Part shown: piece after piece, positions 43,480 to 56,339 of the stretch
Layout of the letters: each line of letters starts with the position of its first letter
Numbering within the stretch: position 1 is the first letter of the stretch
Assembly (NCBI RefSeq): GCF_032854445.1
Contig: NC_088302.1
Span: 6,197,338 to 6,261,337, forward strand
Origin: Liolophura sinensis
Taxonomy: Eukaryota > Mollusca > Polyplacophora > Chitonida > Chitonidae
Direction of reading: 5' to 3'
DNA length: 64,000 nt
The notes under the pieces: model-generated
Told to the model about the DNA's origin: nothing
The model's input: the letters and a program-made list of their open reading frames with translations, nothing else
Databases searched by the model: none
Made by a program: the position numbers and the translations under genes

Positions 43480-43497
43480 TGGTGTCAGAAGTGGGAT
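43480..43497 (+). promoter_or_regulatory. primer-binding site, tRNA-Leu-like
   Basis: TGGTGTCAGAAGTGGGAT lies four bases after a CA-ending stretch (ctccgaca), as expected downstream of a 5' LTR. Confidence 0.7.
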
Positions 43498-44269
43498 TCG
43501 GGATGAATATGGATTATTTTGGATAATAACGAAACCCTGCTGTGACGAACCCCTAGGTTTCCATATTGTTGTCCGACAAGTACGGGATTTGACGTGGTAA
43601 TCTGTTCCTAGGAGATTGTGACCGAGAATTTGGGGAGATCTGTGGTGCAAGCAGGCATTTGTTATCAATCCTTATGGGTTGTTGATGTCCGAGGTTTCAG
43701 AGGAGTTTTAGGGCGATGAACTAAGTGGGGTATGGACTGAAATCCAGGACTGAACTTTCCAAGAGGTTTAGTTATAATGACTGAACATTTTTTGTTCCAT
43801 TGTTGTTGGACTGTAGTAAAATTGTGTTGCCGTTGAAGTATTTTTTCATTGGGTGAGTCCGTTTTGTTTTCCCCTGAACCTACGGCAATACTTTCCATGT
43901 AGTTGTTAACTTGGTTTCCGAATTTTTGTACAGTTTTTGTTACACAACAAGCATGGCATATTAAATATTGCATTATGGATACGAGATGTGGACATATTTG
44001 AGCGGGGGGGGGGGCGATATCAATTGCCCATATAAGCTGTTATGATTAATCATGTTAACTACTTTTTTCCTCGCCATTTTCTGTCCTTAGCATAGATAAG
44101 TTTTACCCTTTGATTTTTTCCCTATAGTACCTTTCTTTACTTCTTTTTTCCTATTCTTTTTCTGTTCTAAACTATTCAGTCTATTACGGCTACATCTGGG
44201 CGTAAGCCTGGCTAGGGCTAGGGTATACGAATGTCGGACATGACGCTTATATTTACTCTTCAGAAGAGG

Positions 44270-45262
44270 ATCTTATTGCTAGTGTCGCTGCAAAATTTAC
44301 TGACTCACAAAGGGTTATAGCAGACACACTAGCTCAGAGTTTTCAGCGGCTTAGCGTTCAAGCCACTCCATCAGTAAGGCTAAGTAGGTTTTATGGGTTA
44401 CCCTGTAGAGCTGGAGATTTGAGTTTGAGTGAATTGTTAGGGGAGGTCGAAATTTATGCTCGCCATAATGGCAAGGATTGTAACGAGTGGGCAGGTATTG
44501 TCCTAGATAATCTAGGAGGTCCTGCAAAGGAAGAAACCTTATGTTGTAGTGCAGCTATATAACTATATAGGGTTATGTGAGGTGTTGTGGAAACGTTTTG
44601 GATCACCAGAATGTGCGCAATCTCCAGCTGGTGTGTTCTATTCAGGCGTGCAAGCAGAGCATGAGGATCTTGCTACGTTTAGTCGTGCTTTCACGAGGCT
44701 TTATAGTAGAATGTTAACGTCCACAAAAAGCGCATCTGAACGTGCCGCTTTAGAGCAGTTACGAAGTAATGCACTTAAAGAACAGTTTGTTCTTTGGACT
44801 CTATTGTGGCCCCGGAGGTGCGTAGAATCGTGCTATCAGACACAAAAGTTTTTTTAAGGATACACGAGATGAAGTGTTTTTTAGTGGGACGAAGAGAGGG
44901 CCAAAGCATAGGGTGATGGTTGAAGAGCAGTCATATGATGTTGATAATGCTTCAGCTGATATCGAAGTGAATGCTATTAGGCGTTGTTCAGATGAGGTGC
45001 AGCAGGTTTTGGATAGTCAGGAGGAGATAAAGAAACAGATGACAGAGTTAAGAGGTAAAAATGCAACAATCTAGGGCAGATGTTCAGCTGCAATCACTAA
45101 TGGGAAATGTGGTTGACAGGCCAAGGGGTAACACACCTGTAGGTGGGGAGTCTAATTTCCGGTCGGAACGTCTTACGTGTTTCTTCTGTATGAAACCCGG
45201 TCATATCAACCGTAACTGTTTTAAGTTCAAAGCGTTTTTGAAGGAGAAAGAGTCAGTCTGGT
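44270..45262 (+). pseudogene. decayed gypsy gag
   Basis: Fragments in several frames include VRLSRFYGLPCRAGDLSLSE, then LWKRFGSPECAQSPAGVF with the capsid-like LATFSRAFTRLYSRM, and a CCHC knuckle CFFCMKPGHINRNC near 45178-45219. At least three frame changes or stops break it. The start is not preserved. Confidence 0.78.
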
Positions 45263-45379
45263 AATGAACAACAAACTCAGACAGAGTCAACATCTATACA
45301 AAATGTAATGATGTCCCCCGGCAGAGAGGATGTAGATATGCCCAGGTGTAGTGTGCCCGATGTTGCCCGACCGTTTGAG

Positions 45380-45520
45380 GCGGCAGGGTTCGTGAGTAGC
45401 AGTCCGGTAGCTAAGATAATGATTGCGGATATTGAGGTCCGATGTAAATAGGACACGGGGATGCATATTGGACACGGGCAGAGAAACGTCATTGATTCCA
45501 TCATCATTTTATTATGAAAT
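45380..45520 (+). pseudogene. decayed gypsy protease
   Basis: A short stretch SSPVAKIMIADIEVRC is followed by an in-frame stop and then DTG, the expected aspartic protease active site. The stop lies almost immediately before the catalytic Asp. Confidence 0.6.
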
Positions 45521-46249
45521 GCTGGAGGGGCTCAGTCCTGTAGGGGACTTTGTTAGAGTAGTTGGTGAGGAGTAAAGAGCAGAGAATTCACCTGCTCACT
45601 CCTTAACTGTTTGGACATGGTGAATGAGCCAGTCCCTGAAGCCTCAAGAAGTTAGGTTCGTTAAATATGGTGTACAAAGAGCAGAACAGCTACAGGGTAA
45701 GCAGGTATTTCTGAAGGGTGAAGAGTTAAGTTGGTAGTGAGTAGGTCAGGTCAAACAGTTACTCTCGGAGGTGGTGCGATCGGCCCATGTCTGATTTATG
45801 ATGGATTACTGGAATTAACGAAAGAGTCAGTTGGAATTTTAGTAGCAAATCACAGTAGAGGCAAGGTGCTTATACCTCCTTTTACCAAGGAGACCTAATG
45901 TGCGAAATACGTGTTGTTGAGAGGTGTCCATTGCTTGTGCGGAGAAGGAAATGTGAGTGGCTGTTAAGCAGGCCGTTTTGGGAAGTAAGGAAGATCCTCA
46001 AGCTGTTGGTGGAACTCAGGATGAGATTAAGGTAGATGAGCTCCAAAGCTCACCACTTGAGACGTTTGTTTTTCCACATAGCACGATTACAATTTATGAA
46101 CTCCCATTGTACAGTAGTTTGGCAGGATTCAGTTCGGAACATGCGTTATTAGCGGCCAGGGTTATTCGTAAGAGAGAGCAGACATTTTCTAATGGGGGAC
46201 TATGATCTGGGGATGTGTGATTTAATCCCTCATGAGATTCATCTGGTGA

Positions 46250-47370
46250 TGAATTGAACAAACAAGTTAGCCTCCCTTATCGTAAGGTTCCACCGAACAT
46301 GGTTTATAGGGTGAAGCAAGAGTTGCAAACATCATAAAGAAGTCAAATTGTCCATATGCCAGCGCGATTGTTTTAGTCAGGAAAAGGGATAATTTCTTAT
46401 GGTTGTGCTTGGATTATCGTCAGTTGAATGCAAAAACGGTTAGGGATATATTTCCTCTGCCTCGGATGGAGGAGACTTGCACCATGGATATTTTCAGGTA
46501 GTGATACATGAGGATTCCACTGCTAGGACCGCATTCAGAGCACCTTGGAGTTTGCTTGAGTTCACTTGAATGCCCCAGGGGCTTATGAATAGCCCTTTCA
46601 CATTTCACAAAGTGATGGAGCAAATTGTGGTGACCTGAATTTGACTGAGCTGATCTTGTAGTTGGATGACATCTTGATTTATGCTTGTTCACTCCCGGAG
46701 CACGTGAAAAGGCTTGATGAGGTTCTTGAAAGGCTGGCAAATAGTGGATTAAAGTTAAATTAAAGAACTGCGAACTGTTCAAAGGGGAGGTTGCCCATTT
46801 AGGTTATGTTGTAAACCAGTCAGGGGTAACTGTTGATCCATCTAAGACAAGTTGGATAAGATATTTGTGCCAGACTTTGCCGAACTTGCGGCCCCATTGC
46901 ATTGGGAAAACAGGAAAGATCAATATAACGGAAATCTGATGGTGCTTTTAGACAGCTGAAACAGTTGTTGATAAATGTGCCATTGTTGGCATATCCGAGG
47001 ATTAGACAGGAGTTTGTATTGGGAGTGGACATTGAAGTGGCTTCATTGAAGGGATTAGGTCCATGCTTGTCCCAAACGGATGAGAAGGGAAAGTTGCACC
47101 CAATAGCATATGCTAGAATGGGACTTAAAGGAGCAGAGAATAGGTATGCAGATTTTTCTAGCTTTAGAATTGAGCTGTAGGCCTTGAAATGGGCGGTTAC
47201 CGAAAAGTTTCTGGACTATCTAATGGGTTCTCATTGTGTTGTGTACACGGATAACAACCCGTTTGCGTACATTGCTAATGCAAATTCTTTCGGGGGCTCC
47301 CGAGCTTATATCTATCCCGTCTGCTATGGATAGGAAGTTTGGAATGTTCCCGGTGCGGCCAATCTTACCT
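46250..47370 (+). pseudogene. decayed gypsy RT and RNase H
   Basis: RT fragments are LPYRKVPPNMVYRVKQELQ, ASAIVLVRKRDN, LCLDYRQLNAKTVRD, FPLPRMEET and MPQGLMNSPFTFHKVMEQI, then the region after motif C. RNase H fragments are RQEFVLGVDIEVASLKGLG, HPIAYARMGLKGAENRYADF and VVYTDNNPFAYI. Stops occur at roughly every 30-60 codons. The sequence loses similarity after about 47370. Confidence 0.82.
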
Positions 47371-47629
47371 TCTAGCCACTAAAACAAGTCGCACAAAGTT
47401 TTGGATACACGAACTAACAATCCATCGCCCACAAGCCATCTACCAAAAACAGTTCAGTTCTTGACGTAAACTAATTCCAGATGCATACATCATTGCTTCA
47501 CTTTGGGGCAAGCAGCTCAAGAGCGAGCGTATTTACAGAACTGACAACGAACAGCGCACTGAGCGTTTGTGTTCTTTACAAACATGGCGAGGCATGCACC
47601 TAACGTCATGCAGCTATAACAATCACAAT

Positions 47630-48265
47630 ACTCTTAAAGATAGAACATACAAGATTGAAGTGACACGTAACCCATATATTTTACATCGCATAGGGGTAAA
47701 ATTCTTGTAGCCAGCAGGCGATACAAGCATGCAACCCGACTTCTTCCGGTTATACATGATACCATGGATAGCAGAGTAATCCGAACAACACTGTAAGAGA
47801 CACAGATACAATGAATGATTAACAAACATACCGGCGATATTACATTCAACTCCTAATTCTGGTACCTTAACATCAAGATCATGTAAATACAAGGCAAACA
47901 AAGATGGCGATAAAATCCCACCGTGTCTAATACCATTAGTAGCATTAAAGAAAGGTGATAAAATAGATCCACATTTGACGGTAAACTACTGTACATTACA
48001 CCAAATGGTAAGAAGCCGTATATAACACATAGGGACTATGTCAATTAACTTTTTTTAACAAGGTCCAGTGATTAACTCTATCAAATGCTTTGCTGGCATA
48101 AAGAAAACATATAAATACAGGTCTACCGTTAGTTCGATAAAACTGGAAATTTCTTTGAGGACGTAAATGCACGGGTCATTAGAACATTTTCGTTTGAAGC
48201 CAAATTGGAAATCCGAACTATGCAAATACAATTCACACTGTTGACTATTAAACAACTCGATAACA
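47630..48265 (-). pseudogene. decayed CR1-like LINE reverse transcriptase
   Basis: On the - strand: SSDFQFGFKRKCSNDPCIYV, a degraded first catalytic motif leading to VNHWTLL, then NGIRHGGILSPSLFALYLHD (RT motif B), then CNIAGMFVNHSLY and HGIMYNRKKSGCMLVSPAGY. The YADD box is lost by deletion. The arrangement suits CR1/L2-like LINEs, though clade is not certain. Confidence 0.72.
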
Positions 48266-50662
48266 ACTCGATCGTAACCCTTATATTTGGTTGAACGTTG
48301 TTATATGATATTGACTAAAGGACACTAGTACCCTAAGGCATTATATATAAGATGTGTTATCCCATATCGCTCTGACGGAATTCACACTTGTATTCCTCGT
48401 GAACTAAGGATAAACAACACAGTATTTGAGTATTTCTAGATAAGTAACGTCTAATAAATTGCAATTAACATCACTGTATTTTTTAACCTAATTCCGCTAA
48501 AGGCATAGTGCCGTAATTATATCCACGTCAACAAAGTCTTTCCGTCTGTCGACACGATTTTGTCCATACATTTCCTCCCAAACTGCTGAGCCGATTGTGA
48601 TGAAACTTCATCTCTATGATCTAAACTTGTGCATGCTTAAGTTTAATGGCAATCAGGTAATTATTTTCATAATTACTCCTATTCAGGTAATGGATTTTCA
48701 TGTGCGCTGGATTCCCATCTGGACCCAATTTCTCAAAGTGGCGTATGAAATTGTTATACGTACATTGGTCCTGCGATATTTTGTACGTCCCATTTTCACG
48801 AAGCGTTTTGCAGTAAAAATTCTCATACCGCCACGACAGCCTTGGAGGTGGCGTACGGCATTTTTACGAGAAAATTGGCGCTATTTTTGCCACCACCCAG
48901 TTAGTGGACAGAATTCTGAGAAATGAGAGAGTTTTTCGGGATAGAACATCACCCACTGATACTTTGAGAGACGCTGAACTTGTGAGGAGATATTGAATCG
49001 ATCGGAGAGGGCTTGTAAATCTGGACGTCTTGACATCCGCTCTGCAAAGGGAAACGAACGCCCTTATCCGAAACTCAAGTTTTCATAACATTAAATTTTT
49101 AGCTTCGCGGTCATTCAAGTCTTTAGCTGGCGACCTTCATGGTATCACTACTATTTCCTCTGCCTATACGGCTGTAAAAATCACGGAAGAAATTTTTCAT
49201 CCGTGATTCAATCTTTCGGATTGAATTACGGATTCAATAACATGCTTGCATGTCCGTTCATCCGTTGTTGTTGTTGAAATTTTCTCGTTCCCGACCAGAA
49301 TTAACCAAAGACGACGAAGAGTTTTATTCACCACGGGCATTTCCACAAACCACTGGATATCCCGAGGGCACACGGATTGCCATCAACTCGCTTTCCTTCA
49401 GTTAGCATGTCTTTGCCTGCAGGAAGGTCTCCCATTCTCCAAATGTTGAAGCCATATGCGACGCTACACAGCGGTAGGTGGAATCAAACTTTGCTTGGCG
49501 AATACAAAGGGGGCAACTTTACCTATGCATTTTGAATATTCTGTTTTGGAATTGAATTCGACTTATTTTTTTTTAAAATTAAGTTTCTTCAAAAATGAAA
49601 CTTATGGGGTATTACATATGAAATGTTGAGTTATTCAGTAATTCCCAATCTAACGACGTAGTTTTTCTGTTAATTAGTTACCGCACCTAATAGAGTTATA
49701 TACATTTCGCATATAATATTCAATAATATTTCAACTGCAGCAAGCTTTATGCAAAAAAGAAAAAGAAAATATTTGGTTGAAATGGACTATATTATTGGAT
49801 AATTTTAAGGAGAAAATGTTTACAGTTTCCCTAAAACTGTAAATCAATGACTTGCGGATCCATGAGAAATGTATTCATTAACTGTACCAACATAAACAAA
49901 CAAATAGAAAAAAAAAAAAAGTACTGGTAATAAAAATAACGGGCAAACATACTTGCAAGTACATGATGAATGATTTATTATATAATTACCTCCATTATGT
50001 CACTGCTATACTGCCAAAAGTGGCTTTATTATTTATTTATAAATAATTATTTTTTACTTTTTCAGTTCGTTGTAAAATTTCTCTCAAAGAGTTAGGTTAG
50101 TGGAAAGCCTCAATTGTGGCTTTATGATCGAAAATCAAGTTAATCTGTTTAATTAAGTTTCACTGATGTGGTTGCAAAGTTTCTTGGATTCTCCCATAAC
50201 AGCTTTGTACCGAGGACAAATCTGTGAATTTTTTGAAAATGTTTGGTGACTTTGTACCACTAAGGTCTCAGGATACCAGCTTAAGAGATGGCTAATATTT
50301 TTCTTTCTAAACCTGAACACTAATGCTGAAAACGTAACCAAAGCCCACAACTTCTGCCTAAAAAGATCAGGCAATAAATTGCTGGCAGAGACAAAACTGC
50401 CTATTAAATTTTCTGAAAATACTTGTGGAAATGACATTTGACGTGTATTTACAATTTAGCATTAGGTGCATGTATTTGGCTGCTAGTCTGTCTCTTTTAA
50501 TTTTAACGTTTATATTTTTGACCTCAGTTTAGTATTTGAAAGTGATAAAAATACATACAGGAGCCTTAAATGTCGTTAATGGAAACAATATCACGGAAAA
50601 TAGAAATGTAAACAGGAATCCGTCTGTCAAGGAACAAAATGAAATAATGCACGTCAGCACGG

Positions 50663-50875
50663 CGCAATGATTCGGGAGCCTCCCGCCAATGCGGTTGCTT
50701 TGAGTTCAAGTCAAGCTCATGCTGTCATCCTCTCCGGCCGTAAGTGGAAAAGTCTTCCAGTAACCTGTGGATGGTCGTGAGTTTCCCTGGGCTCTGCCCG
50801 GTCTCCTATTTCTAGAATGCTGGCAGTCGTCAGTGAAGTAAAATATTCTTTAGTACGGCATAAAACTTCTTGAAG
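50663..50875 (+). repeat. SINE-A, degenerate
   Basis: It carries ggagcctcccgccaatgcgg, gagttcaagtcaagctcatg, cagtaacctgtggatggtcg, a ctctgcccgg block and a decayed 3' module (agtacggcataaaac). No clear tail or duplication remains. Confidence 0.85.
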
Positions 50876-52202
50876 CCCATTTGTTTTGCATCTATGGCAA
50901 GTAGGTTATATTCATTACAAACAAAACTTTTTCATGCTTATTTATGCTCACTTAAAGGGATACAGAATCGATGCTGACTGGCTGACAGTGGAGATAAAGT
51001 TTCCTGGGTTAAACTGTGAAGCCAGGTAACGCTCGAATAAATCTGCCATACCTAAAATGCAGCTCAGACGAGGCATAGCCTGGACTTCTCTCTCACACCA
51101 GCCATTCAGAATAGTTTAGTCTGTTTCCCATTAAAGGATGCAGGAAATGTATTTCTTCTCAGCTTTCTCCTTGGGGCCTGAAAATGTCTTTAAACTGCAG
51201 ATGTCTTAAGGCTCTAGCAGTCATTCCGAAAATTAAGAAGCTTTCTTGTAAACAACAATGACACTGGGGAAATATTTCGTCCTTGATAATCAACGGTACA
51301 GTAAATTACATTTTTTGTTGCTATTGTGTGTTATGCGTCGTTAAAGGAGAAAACATAAAACAGGACATTCAGAAAAGAAATAATACAAATAAAGGTGAAA
51401 AAGAAATCCTAATTTTTAAAGCCTGGTGTTGCTTAAGCGTATTTTGAGGCAATTTCTATATCTAGAGAGGAAAAAATATTATCTGTTTAACCCTGATTTT
51501 GTCGAACCCATCAAAACATAAATGGTCCTTTATCTACAAATTTGGGCTGACAAATTTGTATTTTAAAGGGAAACTTTGATTTCAAAAAATGAAGAGATAT
51601 TGTAAATGAAACACATTATCGCAAAACATGGTCAATGAAGCAATGTGTATCCGATTCTATGTTTAGGTAAAGATATTTATTTATATTAAAACAAAAATCT
51701 TAACTATTAATGCACATACTTTATATACATATTTTTGCATGTCTATCTGATATTGCTTTGTACATATTTTTGTTTTTTCTTAATGTAATTGATAAGAACA
51801 TCGTTAAGAATGTCAAAAAGTACTTGGAGTATTAAGCTGAAGTCTTGCATCCATGTATCTCCTACAGGTAAGCTAAACTGTTTGAGGACTCGATCATTGC
51901 ATTCATATGCTTGCATTAGACCCAGGCTTTTCAAAAAATAGATTTAGAATGGTTGTGAAACATGGGACTATCCATTTACTTAGCCAAAGCTAAGAAATAT
52001 AAGAGATAAGGTTTTGACAATGGGCAATTTACCCAGAGAACACAGTTTCTTTGTCATATCTAGCAGTAGTCGTTCCTAAGCTGCAACGTGTGAGGAAATA
52101 ATTCCTTACATCCTTTTGTCACAAGTTTATTTTAAGATGTTTTTTCAATCTTCAACCCTTTAATGTACCCGGTTATATGGAATCTAAGCAGTGACACAAA
52201 GC

Positions 52203-52208
<6 letters not shown>

Positions 52209-52283
<75 letters not shown>
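52209..52283. repeat. (TA)n microsatellite, about 75 bp
   Basis: An uninterrupted TA dinucleotide run of about 37 units. Confidence 0.98.
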
Positions 52284-52285
<2 letters not shown>

Positions 52286-52718
52286 CGCACTGTCTTCTAG
52301 TACATAGCCACTGAATTCACACGTTCGTTCCAGTGTCAGGCGTCAGGCGGTGTAGCTCCGGCCTTAACCCAGGGGGTTTGTTTCCTGTCTGGGTAGACTG
52401 TGGTTTCCTCTAAGGCACGTCATTTAACCCTAATCACCATCATAACAGCAAGATATTATCAAGTTTGGCAACTGGAGCAATACACAGACTATCATGCTTC
52501 AGTTCAAAGTTCATTCTTTTTTTCTGAATGACGGCTTCTAAATGCTACGATATGTGTGTCAAATTTAATGTTTTTGAGATTATATTCGGATTGGTATCGA
52601 TAGTTTGGCAATAAATTGCGGAGCCTAACACGTTTCTGTTGAGACCACATACCCTTCGTAATTTGTTCTGACCGGAATAATGTATGTGCCATGTTAAACA
52701 CACAATCATCCATTCAAA

Positions 52719-52719
<1 letters not shown>

Positions 52720-52804
<85 letters not shown>
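52720..52804. repeat. (TA)n microsatellite, about 85 bp
   Basis: An uninterrupted run of about 42 units, only 436 bp from the previous array. Confidence 0.98.
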
Positions 52805-52806
<2 letters not shown>

Positions 52807-53764
52807 GAATAGATGTCAGAAAATAGCTTAGGTAGTAAAGTTGAAGAAATCAGACCGAACTGGCAATTAAACGTTCACAATAGCAACATTTATCCAATAC
52901 ACTTAACACCAAATTGAAACATTTACAGCCAAAATTATGCATGCAATAAAAAGACACGAGTACAATTATCTGTAATTAAAAAATAAAACATTTTGAAACT
53001 ACATGCATGGACTATCCTTCCTTTCATGCCAAATGTTTGAAATGGAACAAATTAAGTGCAATAAACAAAAAGTCACTACTGTACAACAGATATCCTTGCC
53101 ATTTCCCATATTGACCTTTCTCCAATTTTAGCCTTTCTTTTTCCACTTTTCATTCTCCATACGCAACCACTAACTCCACATTTGCCGATGATACATATAC
53201 CTTTCTCGTTCAGCTGCTCATCTGTTAGGCTCAACACTAAATCTCTCTTCTTCCACTTTCATCACCGGCTTCATCAACTCTTTTCCTCTTCATCTCTTTT
53301 TTTGTTGTTTCCTTCGTATTTGTTGAATAAGATTTGTTTCATTTGTGTTTTATGCTATACTCACTTCTAGTACTGCCCGATCCTAACGATATACTCTTTG
53401 CCCATCTTACGCACATCTCCATCCATGTGGGGTGGATTCTACGCGGATCATACGGCTATGATGGGCGGTCCACGTGTGGGTGTTGACACCATCCTGATCG
53501 CATCTTCCGCGGATCTTGATCGGCCGGTACATGTAGTCTCGTTTATACCGTTATACAGCACTTTAGCCTTTGCTTACACGCTTGCTATAAACATGACACG
53601 ATGTATCCTGCTTACATGGTGGCGAGAAAAGTATTGCGGAATGGTCTATCATTCGCCTAACTCTCACACATTCAAGCCAGTAAATACGTGAGCTTGCCCA
53701 ATGCATGACTTTTCCGAGTTTAACTTTCTCGTTTCTCGACGAAGTTTATTCTAATTCTTAAGAA

Positions 53765-54285
53765 GTTCGCCAAAGCAGACTGGATCGCATTTGAGATGTT
53801 CTGTGAGGCTCGCAGATCTCAGTCCTACAGAGGATCCCACACTGAAGTTTAATGAGCTTGTTCTAATAGCTGCGGATACAACCATACCTAAGACCTGGAC
53901 AAATCCGAAATCCAAAAGTAAACCACAATATGAGAAGGACTGTCACAAGGCCATTAAGGATCGTAAAAAGTCCGAGCGAAGTTTTAATGTACGTCCTGCT
54001 GGTAATAATTTAAACCAGGTTCGTATTTGTGGAGCTAAGGGTCGATTACTTAAGTCCAAGAGACGATCTTCTTGGCAGAACTTTGTTTCAGGCATTACGT
54101 CAAAAACACCCATACGTAGGTATGGAACATGGTTCAGAAGCTTAAGGTCAAAAGCCCAGCATTTGAAAGACGGAAACAATATATTAACTTCCCTATCTGT
54201 GAAATCTAAGAAATCTTCCGATGAGTATTTTACTTCCAAATTCCAACATATTAAAAACCAGAAGGGGATAGTGCAGCGACCCGTA
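53765..54285 (+). pseudogene. decayed LINE ORF2, endonuclease-RT linker
   Basis: A partly open frame includes KKFAKADWIAFEMFCEAR, AADTTIPKTW, HKAIKDRKKSERSF, SWQNFVSGITSKTPIRRYGT and NILTSLSVKSKKSSDEYF. This is the region between endonuclease and RT in I/Jockey-type LINEs, and its SSWQNFVSGI segment resembles the corresponding DHWRQYCSNL segment of the intact LINE at 29-33 kb. The endonuclease itself is not recognisable upstream. Confidence 0.7.
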
Positions 54286-54482
54286 TCAGTATAATGGCTC
54301 GGGTGGGACGGCTTACTTGCCTTCGGTAAGGATTCTTAGTGAAGCAGCACTAGATAAAAGAGCAGTAAAAATACGTCCTGCAGCCAGGAGGCACATTACA
54401 TGCACTGTAAGGGCTCCTTCGTCGTCATATGACTGAAAATTTTTTAAGTACGATGTTAAACCCCCCAGCACTTACTCACTCA
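54286..54482 (+). repeat. SINE-B, 5'-truncated, inside the decayed LINE
   Basis: It matches SINE-B from the gcagcgacccgtatcagtat block through cactagataaaagagcagta to the (ACTC)n end. LINE homology resumes right after it. Confidence 0.88.
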
Positions 54483-56205
54483 GTTTTCTTCTAAAAAGTT
54501 AGAAGATTATAATCGCCTGCTTAATATCGATGAATCCCAAACTGCATTAAATAAGGCGCTCGACACTGCATGTGGTCCTGATAACGTCTAAAACCTGGCC
54601 ATACGATAAGTTTCTGAACCATTTACCATCTGAACCACTTGCAACTCTCTTGGACTTGTTGAATAATATTTGGATTACTGGTGATTTTTCACCGTCATGG
54701 AGGGTGGCGTTTATCATCACGGTTCCAATAACGAGTAAGGATCATACTGATCCGTATAATTACAGTCCCATATTTCTTACCAGCTGCGTCTGTACGACTA
54801 TGGAACGGATTATAAATGATAGACATGTTTGGTTTACAGAAACAAACAATTTAATATCTAACATACAGTGTGGTTTTCGTCAAGGTATATCTACTAAGGA
54901 TCGATGTGGTGTCGATATTTTTTGACCTCGAAAATGCTTACGACACTGCCTAGAAATACGGCATTTTGAAAGATCTCTTGGATATGGGCCTTACAGGCCG
55001 ACTCCCGATTTTTATATCGGAATTTTTATCTTATCGTCAGTTTAAGGTACGGGTGGGATCCACTTTTTCCGACTGATGAACAAGAAATGGGTGTACCCCA
55101 GGGCCGCATACTTTATTTAACATCAAAATCAATAGCTTGGCCAATCCTTTGGCATCGGGCACAAAGATTTCTTGATATGTTGATGATTTCCTTATATGCT
55201 ACTTGGCTTAAAATGAGAATAACGTCGAACGTCAGTTGCATCTTTGTCTCAGTAAGATCGAGAAATGGGCAACTGAAAACGGTTTTAGATTTTCAACATC
55301 CAAAACCGTGGGAATGCATGTTTGCAATAAACTGAAATTTTATCTTGCCCATGAGCTAAACTTTTGTGGTAAACAGATTAAAATTGTGTTGGTGACGCTA
55401 AATTTTGGGGTATAAGATTTTGATCACAAATTACCTTATTTTGTTTTTATTTTGGGTACAAATTAACTCATGTAAAAATGCTTAAAGCTGAATGTACAAG
55501 GGCTCTCGATGTAATAAAGGCCGTGTCTAACACCGATTGGGGTGCTGACCGGTCCATTTTATTAAATCTATGTGGTTCTCTAAATTGGACTATGGATCCA
55601 TCATTTACGGTTCCGCAAGGAAATCATATCTTTAAATGTTGGATCCGATCACCAAGGTTTGAGGCTCAGCCTTGGTGCTTTTAGAACCTCGCCAGCAGAG
55701 TTTATACGCGGAGGCTTATGAGCCTTCTTTACATCACAGACGTATAAAACTGAGCCTTCAATATACTACAAAGCTTAAAGCTCATCCAACAAACCCTGCC
55801 TACGACTGTTTTTTTTTCAATCATGTATGTAGATAAATTTAATTTATCCCAGCAAGATCCCTTCGTCTGGTGAACAGATTGTGGAAGCTAACATCAAGCT
55901 AGAGAAAATATCTCCATTGTTTTTTCCGGAGTCTCCTTTCTGGCTACTTGTACAACTTAAACTTATTTGTTATCTATGTAAACATAATGAATCAAATACA
56001 AATGCTCTTTTAATTCAGCAAAGTTTTGTTGAAATTAAGGTTATCTGTGCGGATTATAAATTTATTCATACTGATGGGTCAAAGGATGGGGACAAGGTCG
56101 CGTATGCGGCTGTCTCAGAACAGGAAATCTCTTCTCTTCGTCTTCCATCTTCTTCTCCAATATTTTCTGCACAGCGTAGGGCTATTCTCCTGGCCTGAAA
56201 ATTTG
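54483..56205 (+). pseudogene. decayed LINE ORF2, RT and RNase H
   Basis: RT pieces are WRVAFIITVPITSKDHTDPY, FLTSCVCTTMERIIND and CGFRQGISTKDR, then motif A (FDLENAYDTA), the frame-shifted motif B region and YVDDFLICYLA (motif C). Near 56050-56190, RNase H begins with FIHTDGSKDG. The Glu expected in the next block appears changed (FSAQRRAILLA). Multiple stops and shifts show that this copy is dead. It is probably the same superfamily as the intact LINE but a different lineage. Confidence 0.8.
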
Positions 56206-56339
56206 TTTATTCTGTGCCCAGAAGGCAGTGTGATGCGTAGTCACTCGCTATCCTACCTTTGGGCAATACAGAATAATGAATTTAAAAATGTGTTAATTCT
56301 AGAAATTATAAGAAAGACGTAATCGTCCGTTACTTTTGA

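Larger units (their letters stand above)
43476..47400 (+). mobile_element. decayed gypsy element with canonical domain order
   Basis: A primer site TGGTGTCAGAAGTGGGAT (43480-43497), complementary to a tRNA-Leu-type 3' end, is followed by gag, protease, RT and RNase H remnants in the usual gypsy order. Integrase and a 3' LTR are not found. Many stops and shifts show it is old. Confidence 0.8.
48266..53760. other. gene-poor region with SINE-A and TA arrays
   Basis: No coding region is supported. The open frames 48597-48926, 50153-50437 and 53398-53691 lack recognisable domains. Listed separately are a SINE-A copy and two (TA)n arrays. Confidence 0.55.

Noticed and set aside
53398-53691. 97-residue open frame just upstream of the decayed LINE
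   Set aside because: I tried to read it as an endonuclease remnant, but none of the catalytic motifs (Asn, Glu, GDFN, SDH) is present.
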